64,000 nt of DNA from assembly GCA_001556995.1 (NCBI GenBank), contig LSKF01000106.1:1-64000 (forward strand). The letters are read 5' to 3'. Made by a program: the position numbers and the translations under genes. The stretch comes from Erythrobacteraceae bacterium CCH12-C2 (GTDB lineage: Bacteria; Pseudomonadota; Alphaproteobacteria; Sphingomonadales; Sphingomonadaceae). A model generated the notes under the pieces. It searched no databases and was not told where the DNA came from. It saw nothing but the letters and a program-made list of their open reading frames with translations. How positions within the stretch are numbered: the stretch's first letter is position 1; every line of letters starts with the position of its first letter. Below, in pieces: positions 8,107-17,384 of the stretch.

Positions 8107-9753
8107 ATGATCGAACGTGAATCAATGCCCTGCGATGTCGTGATCATCGGCGGCGGGGTCGCGGGCCTCGCGGCGGCGATCCGGCTGAAGCAGATCAACA
8201 CCGATCTGGAAGTGATCGTGCTGGAGAAAGGCTCGGAAATCGGCGCGCATATCCTGTCGGGCGCGGTGGTCGATCCCAAGGCGCTGGATGAACTGCTGCC
8301 GGAATGGCGCACGATGGGTTGCCCGATGGCCGAAACGCCCGTGACCGACAATTGGCACTGGGTGCTGTCGAAGACCAAGAAGTCGTCGATCCCGCACATG
8401 ATCATGCCGTCGTTCCTGTCGAACCATGGCTGCTACACCGGCTCGCTCGGCAATCTCACCCGCTGGCTGGCCGAACAGGCCGAGGGGCTGGGGGTGATGG
8501 TGTTCCCGGGCTTCCCGGCTGCCGAGGTGCTGATCGATGACGAGGGCCGGGTGGCCGGTGTGATCACGCAGGACATGGGCATCGCGGCGGACGGCAGCCA
8601 CAAGGGCGATTTCACCCCCGGCCTGGAAATCCACGCCAAGTACACCTTGTTTGCCGAAGGCGCGCGTGGCCACCTGACCAAGCGGATGAAAGCGAAGTAT
8701 GACCTTGAGGCCAATTGCCAGCCGCAGATCTACGGCCTCGGCATCAAGGAGCTGTGGGACATTGATCCCAAGAAGCACAAGCCCGGCCGGGTGATCCACA
8801 CCCAGGGCTGGCCGCTTTCGGAAAGCGGCAGCAATGGCGGCGGGTTCCTGTACCATCAGGCGAACGGACAGGTGGCGCTCGGCTTCGTGACCTGGCTCAA
8901 TTACCGCAATCCGTGGGTCTCGCCCTATCAGGAATTCCAGCGCTGGAAGCAGCACCCGGCGATCCGTGAATATCTCGAAGGCGGCAAGCGCGTGTCCTAT
9001 GGCGCCCGCGTGATCAATGATGGCGGCTGGCAGTCGATCCCCAAGCTCGCCTTCCCCGGCGGGGCGCTGATCGGCTGCGCGGCGGGCTTCGTGAACGTGC
9101 CCCGGATCAAGGGCAGCCATACTGCAATGAAGAGCGGGATGCTGGCGGCTGAAAGCGTCGCCGCAGCAATCGCTGCGGGCCATGAGAAGACTGAGCTCAC
9201 CGATTACGAACCCGCCGTGCGCGGTAGCTGGGTCGGTGATGAGCTCAAGAAGGTCAAGAACGTGCTCCCCGCGATGGAGAAGTACGGCGATGACATCGGC
9301 ACGCTGCTCGGCGGGATCGACATGTGGATGCGTCAGCTGGGGATCGGCCTGCCGATCACGATGAAGTTCCACGCCGACCACGAAATGACCGGTCGCGCTG
9401 ATCTCTATCCCAAGATCGACTACCCCAAGCCCGACGGCGTGATCAGCTTCGACCGCCTGACCAACGTCGCCTACAGCTACACCAACCACGCCGAGGATCA
9501 GCCGGTCCACCTTCAGGTGAAGGATCTGGAGTTGCAGAAGGACAGCGAGCTGGCGGTGTTCGGCGGCCCATCGGCGCGTTACTGCCCGGCGGGGGTCTAT
9601 GAGTGGCTGCAGGAGGCTGACGGGAGCCCCAAGTTCCAAATCAACTCGCAAAACTGCGTCCACTGCAAGACCTGCGACATCAAGGACCCCAACCAGAACA
9701 TCAACTGGGTGACGCCGGAAGGTGGCGGCGGGCCGAACTATCCGAATATGTGA
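8107..9753 (+). CDS. Electron transfer flavoprotein-ubiquinone oxidoreductase
   Basis: About 548 residues from ATG 8107, preceded by an AGGA site; an in-frame ATG at 8062 would add a non-conserved tail. The N-terminal FAD-binding motif is VVIIGGGVAGLAAAIRL. The middle has the membrane-associating and quinone region, and the C-terminus carries the 4Fe-4S ligands in CPAGVYEW and NCVHCKTCDIKDPNQNINW. The protein passes electrons from ETF, reduced by acyl-CoA dehydrogenases, to ubiquinone at the inner membrane. This links it functionally to the acyl-CoA synthetase upstream. Confidence 0.95.
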   Translation: MIERESMPCDVVIIGGGVAGLAAAIRLKQINTDLEVIVLEKGSEIGAHILSGAVVDPKALDELLPEWRTMGCPMAETPVTDNWHWVLSKTKKSSIPHMIMPSFLSNHGCYTGSLGNLTRWLAEQAEGLGVMVFPGFPAAEVLIDDEGRVAGVITQDMGIAADGSHKGDFTPGLEIHAKYTLFAEGARGHLTKRMKAKYDLEANCQPQIYGLGIKELWDIDPKKHKPGRVIHTQGWPLSESGSNGGGFLYHQANGQVALGFVTWLNYRNPWVSPYQEFQRWKQHPAIREYLEGGKRVSYGARVINDGGWQSIPKLAFPGGALIGCAAGFVNVPRIKGSHTAMKSGMLAAESVAAAIAAGHEKTELTDYEPAVRGSWVGDELKKVKNVLPAMEKYGDDIGTLLGGIDMWMRQLGIGLPITMKFHADHEMTGRADLYPKIDYPKPDGVISFDRLTNVAYSYTNHAEDQPVHLQVKDLELQKDSELAVFGGPSARYCPAGVYEWLQEADGSPKFQINSQNCVHCKTCDIKDPNQNINWVTPEGGGGPNYPNM

Positions 9754-9771
9754 CAGCTTAGGATCGTAGCC

Positions 9772-10155
9772 ATGGGAATACGTGATTGGTTTGGGGGCGA
9801 CAATTCGGCCAAGTTTGCTGACGAAGTCGAATCCCGGATGCGAAACACAATTCGAGTCCCCGGTGAGATTATGCAGTCGTTCAGAAACCCGAAAATGGAC
9901 GAAGTAATCGAACGCTCGAGGAAAGCTGGAGATTGCGTTGATGTCGTGGCTTTACGAGCAGCGGTAGGGATTTACGTTTCGCACATAATGGGCGATGAAA
10001 GTGAGCGTTCCATGGCCAACAAAATGTATATGCCTTTAAAAATGTTTGTTGGAAACGTAGCATTGGGCGGTGAAATATCGTCCGAAGAGGTGGCTTATTG
10101 CGAGGCTCTGATTGGAAAGGCCTTTCGCGAGTCCACTTTAAGGCACGGACTATAG
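9772..10155 (+). CDS. Hypothetical protein, 127 residues, lower GC
   Basis: Starts at ATG 9772, 18 bases after the ETF-QO stop. Sequence begins MGIRDWFGGDNSAKFADEVE and looks like a soluble, mostly helical protein. There are no membrane segments or recognised motif. Its GC content is about 50%, well below its neighbours, and its codon use is much less third-position GC biased. This suggests recent acquisition or relaxed constraint. I do not recognise the family. The intact frame and position directly behind ETF-QO support it being a gene. Confidence 0.6.
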   Translation: MGIRDWFGGDNSAKFADEVESRMRNTIRVPGEIMQSFRNPKMDEVIERSRKAGDCVDVVALRAAVGIYVSHIMGDESERSMANKMYMPLKMFVGNVALGGEISSEEVAYCEALIGKAFRESTLRHGL

Positions 10156-10201
10156 TGGCTAAAATCGATTTGGACATCACATCGCTTTAGCGATCGACTC
10201 C

Positions 10202-11095
10202 GTGAATCTCACCGAAACCGCCTACGCCAAGATCAACCTCGCGCTGCATGTCCGCAGGCGGCGGGAGGATGGGTATCACGCGCTTGAGACCCTGTTCGCC
10301 TTCGTCGATGCGGGCGATGTGCTGAGCGCCGCACCTGCCGCGCAGGACAGCCTCCATGTGGTGGGCGAGTTTTCCGGTCTGCTCTCACCCCCCTCCCTTG
10401 GGGGAGGCGTTGGGGGTGGGGGCTCTGCCCTATCGACCGTCGAACCCCCATCCCCGGCCCTTCCCCCAAGGGAAGGGGGTATGTTGGACAACCTCGTCGC
10501 CCGCGCCCTCAATGCTCTCCCGCGCCCGCAAGGACTCGCGGTGACGCTGGAGAAGAACCTCCCCGTTGCGGCGGGCCTTGGCGGCGGGTCGGCGGATGCG
10601 GGGGCGGTGTTTCGGATTGTCGAAGCGCTCCACGGGTTGCCCGAGGATTGGCCAGCGCGCGCGGTGAAGCTCGGCGCGGACGTGCCCGCCTGCGTGCTCA
10701 GCCGCACCCATATCGGCCTCGGCACCGGCACCGAGCAGGTCGCGGTCGAGGACGACCTCGCCGGAACCCCCGTGCTGCTGGTCAACCCGCGCGTGCCGCT
10801 CTCGACCGGGCCGGTGTTCAAGGCGTGGGACGGGCAGGATCGCGGCGCGCTACCTGACGGACCCGCCTCGAGGATCGCAAGGGAAGGGCGCAACGACCTT
10901 GAAGCCCCCGCCATTTCGCTCTGCCCGGTGATCGCCGAAGTGCTCTCCGCGCTCAGTGACACCGCTCCGTGGCTCGCCCGCATGTCCGGCTCGGGCGCGA
11001 CCTGCTTTGCGCTCTACGACACCCCCGAGGCCCGCGATGCGGCAAAGGCGGCGATGCCGCGCGAATGGTGGACCATGACAGGGCGGCTGCGTTAA
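10202..11095 (+). CDS. ispE: 4-diphosphocytidyl-2-C-methyl-D-erythritol kinase, with internal repeat-encoded insertion
   Basis: A 297-residue GHMP kinase of the MEP isoprenoid pathway, phosphorylating CDP-methylerythritol. It starts at GTG 10202. The N-terminus AYAKINLALHVRRRREDGYH and the ATP-binding loop PVAAGLGGGSADAGA are canonical, as is the C-terminal MSGSGATCFALYD. Residues about 61-94 (SPPSLGGG to PPREGGM) are encoded by a dispersed palindromic repeat inserted in frame between the strand GEFSGLL and the helix DNLVARAL. Without this segment the protein would be about 263 residues, close to normal. All catalytic motifs are intact, so activity is likely kept. Confidence 0.92.
   Translation: MNLTETAYAKINLALHVRRRREDGYHALETLFAFVDAGDVLSAAPAAQDSLHVVGEFSGLLSPPSLGGGVGGGGSALSTVEPPSPALPPREGGMLDNLVARALNALPRPQGLAVTLEKNLPVAAGLGGGSADAGAVFRIVEALHGLPEDWPARAVKLGADVPACVLSRTHIGLGTGTEQVAVEDDLAGTPVLLVNPRVPLSTGPVFKAWDGQDRGALPDGPASRIAREGRNDLEAPAISLCPVIAEVLSALSDTAPWLARMSGSGATCFALYDTPEARDAAKAAMPREWWTMTGRLR
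10384..10481 (+). repeat. GGGGGTGGGGG palindromic repeat, copy 1, inside ispE
   Basis: About 98 bases with stem-forming ends (CCCCCCTCCCTTGGGGGAGG at one end and CCCAAGGGAAGGGGG at the other) and a core of TGGGGGTGGGGG followed by CGAACCCCCATCCCC. The same layout occurs at 34601-34693 in the same orientation. Here it lies entirely inside a coding frame and adds about 33 residues to IspE. Confidence 0.85.
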
Positions 11096-11107
11096 CTAAC
11101 CAAAATT

Positions 11108-11198
11108 CCGTTCGCCCTGAGCTTGTCGAAGGGCTGCCTTTCATTTCGAGCTAGATCAAAAAGGAAGAACAGTGCTTCGACAAGCTCAGCACGAACGG
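11108..11198. repeat. Inverted repeat of the CCTGAGCTTGTCGAAGG family, copy 1
   Basis: A 91-base element with two inverted arms of 29 bases (11108-11136 and 11170-11198), both containing CTGAGCTTGTCGAAG in opposite orientation, separated by 33 variable bases. It starts 13 bases after the ispE stop and ends nine bases before the next start. Copy 2, of identical length, is at 60357-60447. Confidence 0.88.
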
Positions 11199-11206
11199 GA
11201 TTTGTT

Positions 11207-11926
11207 GTGAGGAACGAAGCTTTCCGCCAACTTGGCACGCCCACCAACGGCGGGATCGTCTGCACCGCCGACCATGCGTCCAACGCCGTGCCCGAGGACA
11301 TTGCCCTCGGCATCGCTGAGCGCTTGCTCCACGAACACATCGCGGTCGATATCGGCACAGAGGCCATCGCTGAGCTGCTGGCGCAAGACCACGCCATCCC
11401 CGCCCACATCGCTGCCGTCAGTCGCCTCGTGTGCGACCTCAACCGCGAGGAAACGGCCCTCGGTCTTGTCCCTGAAGCCAGCGACGGTCACCCGATCCCC
11501 GGCAATGTCGGCGTTGACCGGGAAGCGCGTCTCAACCGCTTCCACCGCCCCTATCACATCGCGCTGGCTGAGTGGCTGGAGAGCGCGCAACCGGCGCTGA
11601 TCCTCTCGCTCCACTCCTTCACCCCGCGCCTTGAAACCTCGGACGCCGCGCGGCCTTGGCAGGTGGGGGTGCTCTACAATCAGGACGACCGCGCCGCGCG
11701 CATTGCTATCCCGCTGCTCCAAGCCGAGGGGCTGAATGTCGGCGACAACCTCCCCTATTCGGGGCGCGATCTCAATTACACCATGAACCGCCATGCCGAG
11801 GCGCGGGGCCGCCCTTACCTTGGGGTGGAGCTGCGGCAGGATCTCACGCAAACCGCCGAGGATCACGCCCACTGGGCCGCCCTGCTCGCGAATATTGCGC
11901 AAAGGGTTGCGTCAGCGCTCACCTGA
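11207..11926 (+). CDS. N-formylglutamate amidohydrolase family protein
   Basis: About 239 residues. The start is taken as GTG 11207, directly after the inverted repeat, because frames further upstream read through the repeat. Family signatures are GGIVCTADHASNAVPEDIAL, VCDLNREE, LILSLHSFTP and the C-terminal GVELRQDLTQ. Members hydrolyse N-formyl-L-glutamate in histidine degradation, but many stand-alone copies such as this one lack hut neighbours and their substrate is unproven. Zinc-binding residues probably include the His in TADHASN and the His in SLHSF. Confidence 0.82.
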   Translation: MRNEAFRQLGTPTNGGIVCTADHASNAVPEDIALGIAERLLHEHIAVDIGTEAIAELLAQDHAIPAHIAAVSRLVCDLNREETALGLVPEASDGHPIPGNVGVDREARLNRFHRPYHIALAEWLESAQPALILSLHSFTPRLETSDAARPWQVGVLYNQDDRAARIAIPLLQAEGLNVGDNLPYSGRDLNYTMNRHAEARGRPYLGVELRQDLTQTAEDHAHWAALLANIAQRVASALT

Positions 11927-11968
11927 AGGCAGTGGGCGTTTCACGAAATGGCACTTTCAGGAAATCTT

Positions 11969-13690
11969 ATGTCGCACACCTTTGACAAGTCGAAGCTCCC
12001 CAGCCGCCACGTCTCGGTCGGCCCGGAGCGCGCCCCGCACCGCTCCTACTACTACGCGATGGGGATGACCGAGGAGGAGATCAACCGGCCCTTCGTCGGC
12101 GTGGTCAGTGCGGGCAATGATTCGGCACCCTGCAACACCACCCTCAACGCCCAGGCTGATATCTGCCGCGAAGGCGTGATCGCGGGCGGCGGCACGCCGC
12201 GCCGGTTCAACACCATCACCGTCACTGACGGCATCGCCATGGGCCATCAGGGCATGAAGAGCTCGCTGATCAGCCGCGAGATCATTGCCGATTCGGTTGA
12301 AGTATCCGTGCGAGGTCATTGTTATGACGCGCTTGTTGGCTTTGCCGGGTGCGACAAGAGCCTGCCCGGCATGATGATGGCGATGCTGCGGCTGAATGTG
12401 CCCTCGATCTTCGTTTATGGTGGTTCCATTCTGCCCGGCACACACCGCGGCAATGACGTCACGGTGGTTGATGTGTTCGAGGCGGTTGGGCAGTTTGCCG
12501 CCGGCAATTGCCCGCTCACTGAGCTGATCGCGCTCGAAAAGGTCGCCTGCCCCGGGCACGGTGCCTGCGGAGGGCAATTCACCGCCAACACCATGGCCTG
12601 CGTCGGTGAGGCCATCGGATTGTCCCTGCCAAACAGCAACATGGCGCCTGCACCTTACAGATCGCGTGATGATATTGCGGTCGCCGCGGGCAAGCAGGTG
12701 ATGGAGCTTGTCGCGCGGAACTTGCGCCCGCGCGACATCTGCACCCGCGAGGCTTTCATGAACGCCGCGCGTGTGGTGGCGGCGACCGGCGGCTCGACCA
12801 ATGCGGCACTCCACCTGCCTGCCATGGCCAGCGAAGCAGGGATCGATTTCGATCTCTTCGACGTTGCTGAAGTCTTCAAATCAACGCCTTACATCGCAGA
12901 CTTGAAGCCTGGCGGGAAGTATGTCGCCAAGGACATGCACGAGGCGGGCGGGGTCTATATGGCGATGAAGACGCTGCTTGACGGCGGGTTTATCGATCCC
13001 AACCCGATCACCGTCACCGGCAAGACCATCGGCGAGAACCTGGAAGAGATCACCTGGAACCCCGATCAGAAGGTCTTCTACGACGTGAAGACGCCCATCA
13101 CCCCGACTGGCGGTGTGGTGGGCCTCAAAGGCAGCCTCGCCCCCGATGGCGCAATTGTGAAGGTCGCCGGGATGGCGCGGCTGCAATTCTCCGGCCCCGC
13201 GCGGGTGTTCGATTGCGAGGAAGACGCCTTCGCTGCGGTCGAAAGCCGTGACATTGCCGAAGGCTGCGTCGTCGTCATCCGCTATGAAGGGCCCAAGGGC
13301 GGACCCGGTATGCGCGAAATGCTCTCGACCACTGCCGCGCTCTATGGGCTCGGCATGGGCGAGAAGGTCGCGCTGATCACCGACGGGCGCTTCTCGGGCG
13401 CGACCCGCGGCTTCTGCATCGGCCATGTCGGGCCGGAAGCCGCCGATGGCGGGCCAATCGCATTGGTCGAGGATGGCGACATCATCTCCATCGATGCGGT
13501 GGCGGGCACCATCGACCTAGACGTCGCCGAGGACGTGCTGGCGACACGCCGCGCCAGGTGGCAACCCCGTAGCAACGACTACCAGTCAGGCGCGCTTTGG
13601 CGCTATAGTCAGGTGGTTGGAAAGGCCCGCTACGGAGCGCTCACCCACCCGGGAGCGCAAGCGGAAACCCATGTTTTTGCGGATATCTAG
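11969..13690 (+). CDS. ilvD: Dihydroxy-acid dehydratase
   Basis: About 573 residues from ATG 11969, preceded by CAGGAA; an in-frame ATG at 11948 adds seven residues without a ribosome site. The enzyme dehydrates 2,3-dihydroxy-isovalerate and the isoleucine analogue in branched-chain amino acid synthesis. Iron-sulfur and active-site signatures are [36 protein letters not shown] and the late motif [21 protein letters not shown] with the catalytic Ser. Length matches the 570-residue IlvD class. Its end overlaps the start of a small lipoprotein gene by 20 bases. Confidence 0.96.
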   Translation: MSHTFDKSKLPSRHVSVGPERAPHRSYYYAMGMTEEEINRPFVGVVSAGNDSAPCNTTLNAQADICREGVIAGGGTPRRFNTITVTDGIAMGHQGMKSSLISREIIADSVEVSVRGHCYDALVGFAGCDKSLPGMMMAMLRLNVPSIFVYGGSILPGTHRGNDVTVVDVFEAVGQFAAGNCPLTELIALEKVACPGHGACGGQFTANTMACVGEAIGLSLPNSNMAPAPYRSRDDIAVAAGKQVMELVARNLRPRDICTREAFMNAARVVAATGGSTNAALHLPAMASEAGIDFDLFDVAEVFKSTPYIADLKPGGKYVAKDMHEAGGVYMAMKTLLDGGFIDPNPITVTGKTIGENLEEITWNPDQKVFYDVKTPITPTGGVVGLKGSLAPDGAIVKVAGMARLQFSGPARVFDCEEDAFAAVESRDIAEGCVVVIRYEGPKGGPGMREMLSTTAALYGLGMGEKVALITDGRFSGATRGFCIGHVGPEAADGGPIALVEDGDIISIDAVAGTIDLDVAEDVLATRRARWQPRSNDYQSGALWRYSQVVGKARYGALTHPGAQAETHVFADI

Positions 13691-14021
13691 CCTCTTCGCT
13701 GCACTCGTGTTGCTGGCGGGTTGCGGAGCGGAAAGCCCACCGCCACCGGGCGACAAAGTCGATTGCGCCATCGGCAGTGAGGCCACTCTCGCCCCGGTCT
13801 GCACGCTGGAAAAGGTCGCGGGCCGCCGAGAATTCGTGATCCATCACCCCGATGGCGGCTTCCGGCGCTTCACCCGCGATCCTGCCACGGGCGCGATTGC
13901 ACCGATGGATGGCGCCGCCCCGTTGGTTCTACAGGCTGGCGAGGGCGGCGCGCTCACATTCGCGGTCGAGGCGGATCGCTACAGCATCCCGCGCGAATTG
14001 CTGACCGCAGGGCCTGAGTGA
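13671..14021 (+). CDS. Predicted lipoprotein, 116 residues
   Basis: ATG 13671 gives a short signal with lipobox LVLLAGC, so the mature protein should be lipid-anchored at the cysteine near residue 17. The remainder ([22 protein letters not shown], then [18 protein letters not shown]) is a small beta-rich domain with two further cysteines. No function is recognised. The gene overlaps ilvD upstream and nnr downstream (TGAG/GTGA), so all three are probably translated from one message. Confidence 0.75.
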   Translation: MFLRISSLFAALVLLAGCGAESPPPPGDKVDCAIGSEATLAPVCTLEKVAGRREFVIHHPDGGFRRFTRDPATGAIAPMDGAAPLVLQAGEGGALTFAVEADRYSIPRELLTAGPE

Positions 14022-15409
14022 GCGCGGCGCAAATCCTCACCGCTGCGCAGATGCGCACCGCCGAACAGGCGCTGTTCGATAGTGGGACGAGCGTTTCCGA
14101 ACTGATGGAAGTGGCCGCAGGGGGCGCTGCCGAGTGGATCCGGCGGGTGGCTGCCGGGCGCTCGGTCACGGTCCTGTGTGGCCCCGGGAACAATGGCGGC
14201 GATGGCTATGTCATCGCCCGGCGTCTGCGCGAGGCGGGCAATACCGTTTCGGTCATTGCCCCGCTCGATCCCGTAACGGATGCTGCAAAAGCGGCCAAGG
14301 GACAGTGGGGCGGGGCGGTTGCCACCTCGGATGGCGGGGTGCAGGGCGAGGTCTTCGTCGATTGCCTGTTCGGCTCGGGCCTCGCGCGCCCGCTCATTGC
14401 CGAACACGCGCTGCTGCTGCGCGACCTTGCCGCGCGGCACCGCTTGCGGGTGGCGGTTGATCTGCCTTCGGGGGTCGCCAGCGATAGCGGCGCAGTGCTG
14501 AACGAGCGTCTGCCCGCCTATGGCCTCACGCTCGCGCTGGGCGCGTGGAAGTTCGCGCATTGGAGCCTGCCGGGCCGGGCGCTGGTGGGGCAGATGCGGC
14601 TTGTGCCCATCGGGGTTGCCACGGTCAAGGGTGCAGCGCAGCTCGTAGAGCGTCCGCGCATGACGCCTCCGGGAGCAATGGATCATAAATATATCAGAGG
14701 CCTGCTCGGCATTGTTGCAGGCGCCATGCCGGGCGCGAGCCTGCTGGCGGTGGCAGCGGCACAGCGCGCCGGGGCGGGCTATGTCAAGCTGCTCGCCCGC
14801 GTGCCGGACCCACGCACGCCGCCTGAGATTGTCACCGAGACCGCGCCTTTGGCTGACGTGCTGACCGATCCACGCATCGCGGCGGTGCTGGTCGGGCCGG
14901 GGCTTGGGCGCGACGGGGCGGCGCGGGCGCTGCTCGGCGAGGCGCTGTGCGGTGCCGCCGCGCTTGTGCTGGATGCCGATGCACTGATGCTGCTCAAGCC
15001 GGACATGCTCGGACGACCCATTCCCCTGCTCGCCACGCCGCATGATGGCGAACTTGAGACCTTGTGCCGCAATTTTGGCGTCATCGCCGAGAGCCGTCGC
15101 GACCGTGCACTGGCGTTGGCGAGGGTTAGCGGCATGGTGGTGCTGGCCAAGGGCCCCGACACCCTGATCGCGGCCCCTGACGGTCGCCTCGCGCTCGCCC
15201 CACCTGCGCCAAGCTGGCTTTCGGTGGCGGGGACGGGCGATGTGCTGGCTGGAATTGCGGCTAGCCGGATGGCGACGGGGTGCGATCCTTTCACCGCTGC
15301 CTGCGAAGCGGTGTGGCTCCACGGCGCGGCGGCGCGGGCCTGCGGACCCGCCTTTACGCCATCGCAGCTTGCCGAAGGGGTGTCCGGGGCGCTAGCGGCC
15401 TGCCTGTGA
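14018..15409 (+). CDS. nnr: Bifunctional NAD(P)H-hydrate epimerase / ADP-dependent dehydratase
   Basis: A 463-residue NAD(P)HX repair enzyme starting at GTG 14018. The N-terminal epimerase domain (about 1-205) has CGPGNNGGDGYVIARRL and VDLPSGVASDSG. The C-terminal carbohydrate-kinase-like dehydratase (about 215-460) has GPGLGRDGAARALL, ATPHDGELETL and SVAGTGDVLAGIAA. Together they epimerise and dehydrate damaged NADHX/NADPHX to NAD(P)H in the cytosol. The start overlaps the lipoprotein stop, and its TGA overlaps the GTG of the next gene. Confidence 0.94.
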   Translation: MSAAQILTAAQMRTAEQALFDSGTSVSELMEVAAGGAAEWIRRVAAGRSVTVLCGPGNNGGDGYVIARRLREAGNTVSVIAPLDPVTDAAKAAKGQWGGAVATSDGGVQGEVFVDCLFGSGLARPLIAEHALLLRDLAARHRLRVAVDLPSGVASDSGAVLNERLPAYGLTLALGAWKFAHWSLPGRALVGQMRLVPIGVATVKGAAQLVERPRMTPPGAMDHKYIRGLLGIVAGAMPGASLLAVAAAQRAGAGYVKLLARVPDPRTPPEIVTETAPLADVLTDPRIAAVLVGPGLGRDGAARALLGEALCGAAALVLDADALMLLKPDMLGRPIPLLATPHDGELETLCRNFGVIAESRRDRALALARVSGMVVLAKGPDTLIAAPDGRLALAPPAPSWLSVAGTGDVLAGIAASRMATGCDPFTAACEAVWLHGAAARACGPAFTPSQLAEGVSGALAACL

Positions 15410-16602
15410 GCAACTCAGAACCGATTATCCGCCTTGCCGCCAAGGGTGACGGCGTGACCGCCTCCGGTCGCCATGTGGCGGGCGCAGTGCCGGGGGATAT
15501 GGTGGACGCGGGCGGAGCGATCACGCCAGGGCCGCATCACCTTGCGCCGGCCTGCCGCCATTTTGGGACCTGCGGTGGGTGCCAGCTGCAGCACGCCGAT
15601 GACAGCGTGCTGGCCGCTTTCGTCGAGGCGCGGGTGGTCAATGCTGCGCGCGGGCAGGGGCTTGAGCCGGAGGAGTTGCTTCGCACCCACCTCTCGCCGC
15701 CGCAGACGCGCCGCCGTGCGGGATTGCACGGGCTGAGCATCGCAGGTGGCGCGGTGCTGGGTTATCGCGAGGGCGGTTCGCACCGGGTGGTTGATCTCGC
15801 CGAATGCCCGGTCCTGCATCCGCGCCTTGCGAGCCTGATAGCCCCGCTGCGAAGGTTTGTAGCGGCGCATGGCCCCAAGGCCATGGTCGGGATCGACCTG
15901 ACGCTGGCGGATCAGGGCGTGGATGTCGCCTTGTCGCAGTTTCCGCTCGATGGGCTGGCCGCGACCGAGGCCGCGCTCGATTTCGCTCGCGACCAAAGGC
16001 TGGCGCGGCTCAGCATCGATCAGGGTTATGGGCCGGAGACTGTGTGGGAGCCCGAGCCTGCTACGGTGACGCTGGCGGGGGTGCCGGTGACACTGCCGCC
16101 GGGTGCCTTTCTTCAGGCTGCCGCTGATGCCGAAGCGCGTATGATCGCGGATGCCATGTCATGGCTCAGTGGTGCACGGGTCATTGCTGATTTGTTCGCA
16201 GGTCTTGGCACTTTCGCATTTGGTCTTAGGGCAGGGCGCAAGGTACTCGCCGTTGAGGCTGATCGTGCGGCGCATCTCGCGTGCAAGGCGGCTGGGGCGC
16301 AGGCCGGGGGAGCCGTGCTGGCCCTGCACCGCGACCTGTTCCGCAATCCACTCCAGCCCGATGAATTGAATCGCTTCGATGCCGTGCTGCTCGATCCCCC
16401 CCGTGCCGGGGCCCGCGCGCAGGTGGCGACACTGGCGGCGAGCACGGTCGCGCGGGTGGTCTATGTCAGCTGCAACCCCTCAAGCTGGGCCCGCGATGCT
16501 GCGGTGCTGACGGCTGCAGGTTACCGGCTGACGAAACTGCGCGCGGTGGGGCAGTTCCGCTGGTCGACCCATGTTGAACTTGTCAGCATGTTCGAGCGTT
16601 AA
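15406..16602 (+). CDS. Class I SAM-dependent rRNA uracil-C5 methyltransferase (RlmD/TrmA family)
   Basis: About 398 residues from GTG 15406, overlapping the nnr stop. Four cysteines placed for a 4Fe-4S cluster are seen at C50, C56, C59 (CRHFGTCGGC) and C134 (AECPVLHP). The SAM domain has IADLFAGLGTFAFGL, then LLDPPRAGARAQV and YVSCNPSSWARD, the last holding the nucleophilic cysteine. The enzyme most likely makes 5-methyluridine in 23S rRNA or tRNA; which site cannot be told from sequence. A TRAM domain appears reduced or missing. It converges on hydrolase 1 with overlapping stops. Confidence 0.88.
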   Translation: MSNSEPIIRLAAKGDGVTASGRHVAGAVPGDMVDAGGAITPGPHHLAPACRHFGTCGGCQLQHADDSVLAAFVEARVVNAARGQGLEPEELLRTHLSPPQTRRRAGLHGLSIAGGAVLGYREGGSHRVVDLAECPVLHPRLASLIAPLRRFVAAHGPKAMVGIDLTLADQGVDVALSQFPLDGLAATEAALDFARDQRLARLSIDQGYGPETVWEPEPATVTLAGVPVTLPPGAFLQAAADAEARMIADAMSWLSGARVIADLFAGLGTFAFGLRAGRKVLAVEADRAAHLACKAAGAQAGGAVLALHRDLFRNPLQPDELNRFDAVLLDPPRAGARAQVATLAASTVARVVYVSCNPSSWARDAAVLTAAGYRLTKLRAVGQFRWSTHVELVSMFER

Positions 16603-17384
16603 GCTCTTAAGGTAGCGAGAATTTCCGCCTCCAGCCAGTCACGGTGGGCTGGCTCGATATAGGCATGTCCGGCGCCGTCGCAGCGGTGGATGCGCGGATC
16701 GTTCTTGTCCCACGCAGCCTCGAACACCTGCGCGGTGCGGTCGGCGGTGGCGAGCAGGATGCGGATATCCCCGGTAAAACCCGCAATGCCAGCCCGCATT
16801 TCTTCAGCGAGGGTGGAGGGCGGCGGCGGCGGCCGGAGCGCCTTGGCAAGACCGCGTGTGAGCTTGCCGAGATCGACCCCGCCTGCGAGCAGCCGAGCCA
16901 CTTCGCTGGGATTTTTGAGTTTCTCGGCATAGCGCGCGCGGATTGCGGCAGGCGGCGGGGCGGTGTCGCCGGGGCCGTCATCCTGCTCGATGGTCCATGG
17001 GTTCGACAGCACCAACCCATCGCAGGCCAAACCGCCCGCCAGCATCAGGGCCGAGGCCGCATCGCAATTGCCGAATGCGACGACCCTGCCAACTTGCGGG
17101 GCCATCGCCCGAAATGCATCAAGAGCGGCTTCCAAATCCTTGCGGCAACGGCGAAATCCACGGTTCTCGCCCTCACTGTCACCCACACCGCGGCGATCGA
17201 AGCGGAACACCGGGAAGCCGGCCTTCGCGATCCGGGCGGCGAGGTCGGCTTGTCCGCCAAAGGCACCGCTTCGGATCTCGTTCCCGCCGCTGACGATCAG
17301 CAAGCCCGTCGTGCCCGGCGCAGTGTCGAGCGTCCCCGCCAGCGTCAGGCTCCCGCAGCCGAACGTGTGGTTGAGCCGGGTCAT
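16599..17384 (-). CDS. Hydrolase 1, exosortase A system-associated
   Basis: A 261-residue alpha/beta hydrolase matching the TIGR03100 family linked to XrtA loci. Visible features are LLIVSGGNEIRSGAFGG, FRFDRRGVGDSEGENRGF and the nucleophile elbow GNCDAASALML, where cysteine replaces the usual serine. The final GAGHAYIEPAHRDW gives the histidine. Substrate unknown; in these loci it is thought to act with the ligase, ACP and decarboxylase on an acyl or aminoacyl building block of the polysaccharide. ATG 17384 overlaps the hydrolase 2 stop. Confidence 0.9.
   Translation of the reverse strand: MTRLNHTFGCGSLTLAGTLDTAPGTTGLLIVSGGNEIRSGAFGGQADLAARIAKAGFPVFRFDRRGVGDSEGENRGFRRCRKDLEAALDAFRAMAPQVGRVVAFGNCDAASALMLAGGLACDGLVLSNPWTIEQDDGPGDTAPPPAAIRARYAEKLKNPSEVARLLAGGVDLGKLTRGLAKALRPPPPPSTLAEEMRAGIAGFTGDIRILLATADRTAQVFEAAWDKNDPRIHRCDGAGHAYIEPAHRDWLEAEILATLRA

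Noticed and set aside
10384..10481. Frameshift or pseudogene in ispE
   Set aside because: The insertion keeps the frame and all three GHMP motifs are intact on either side.
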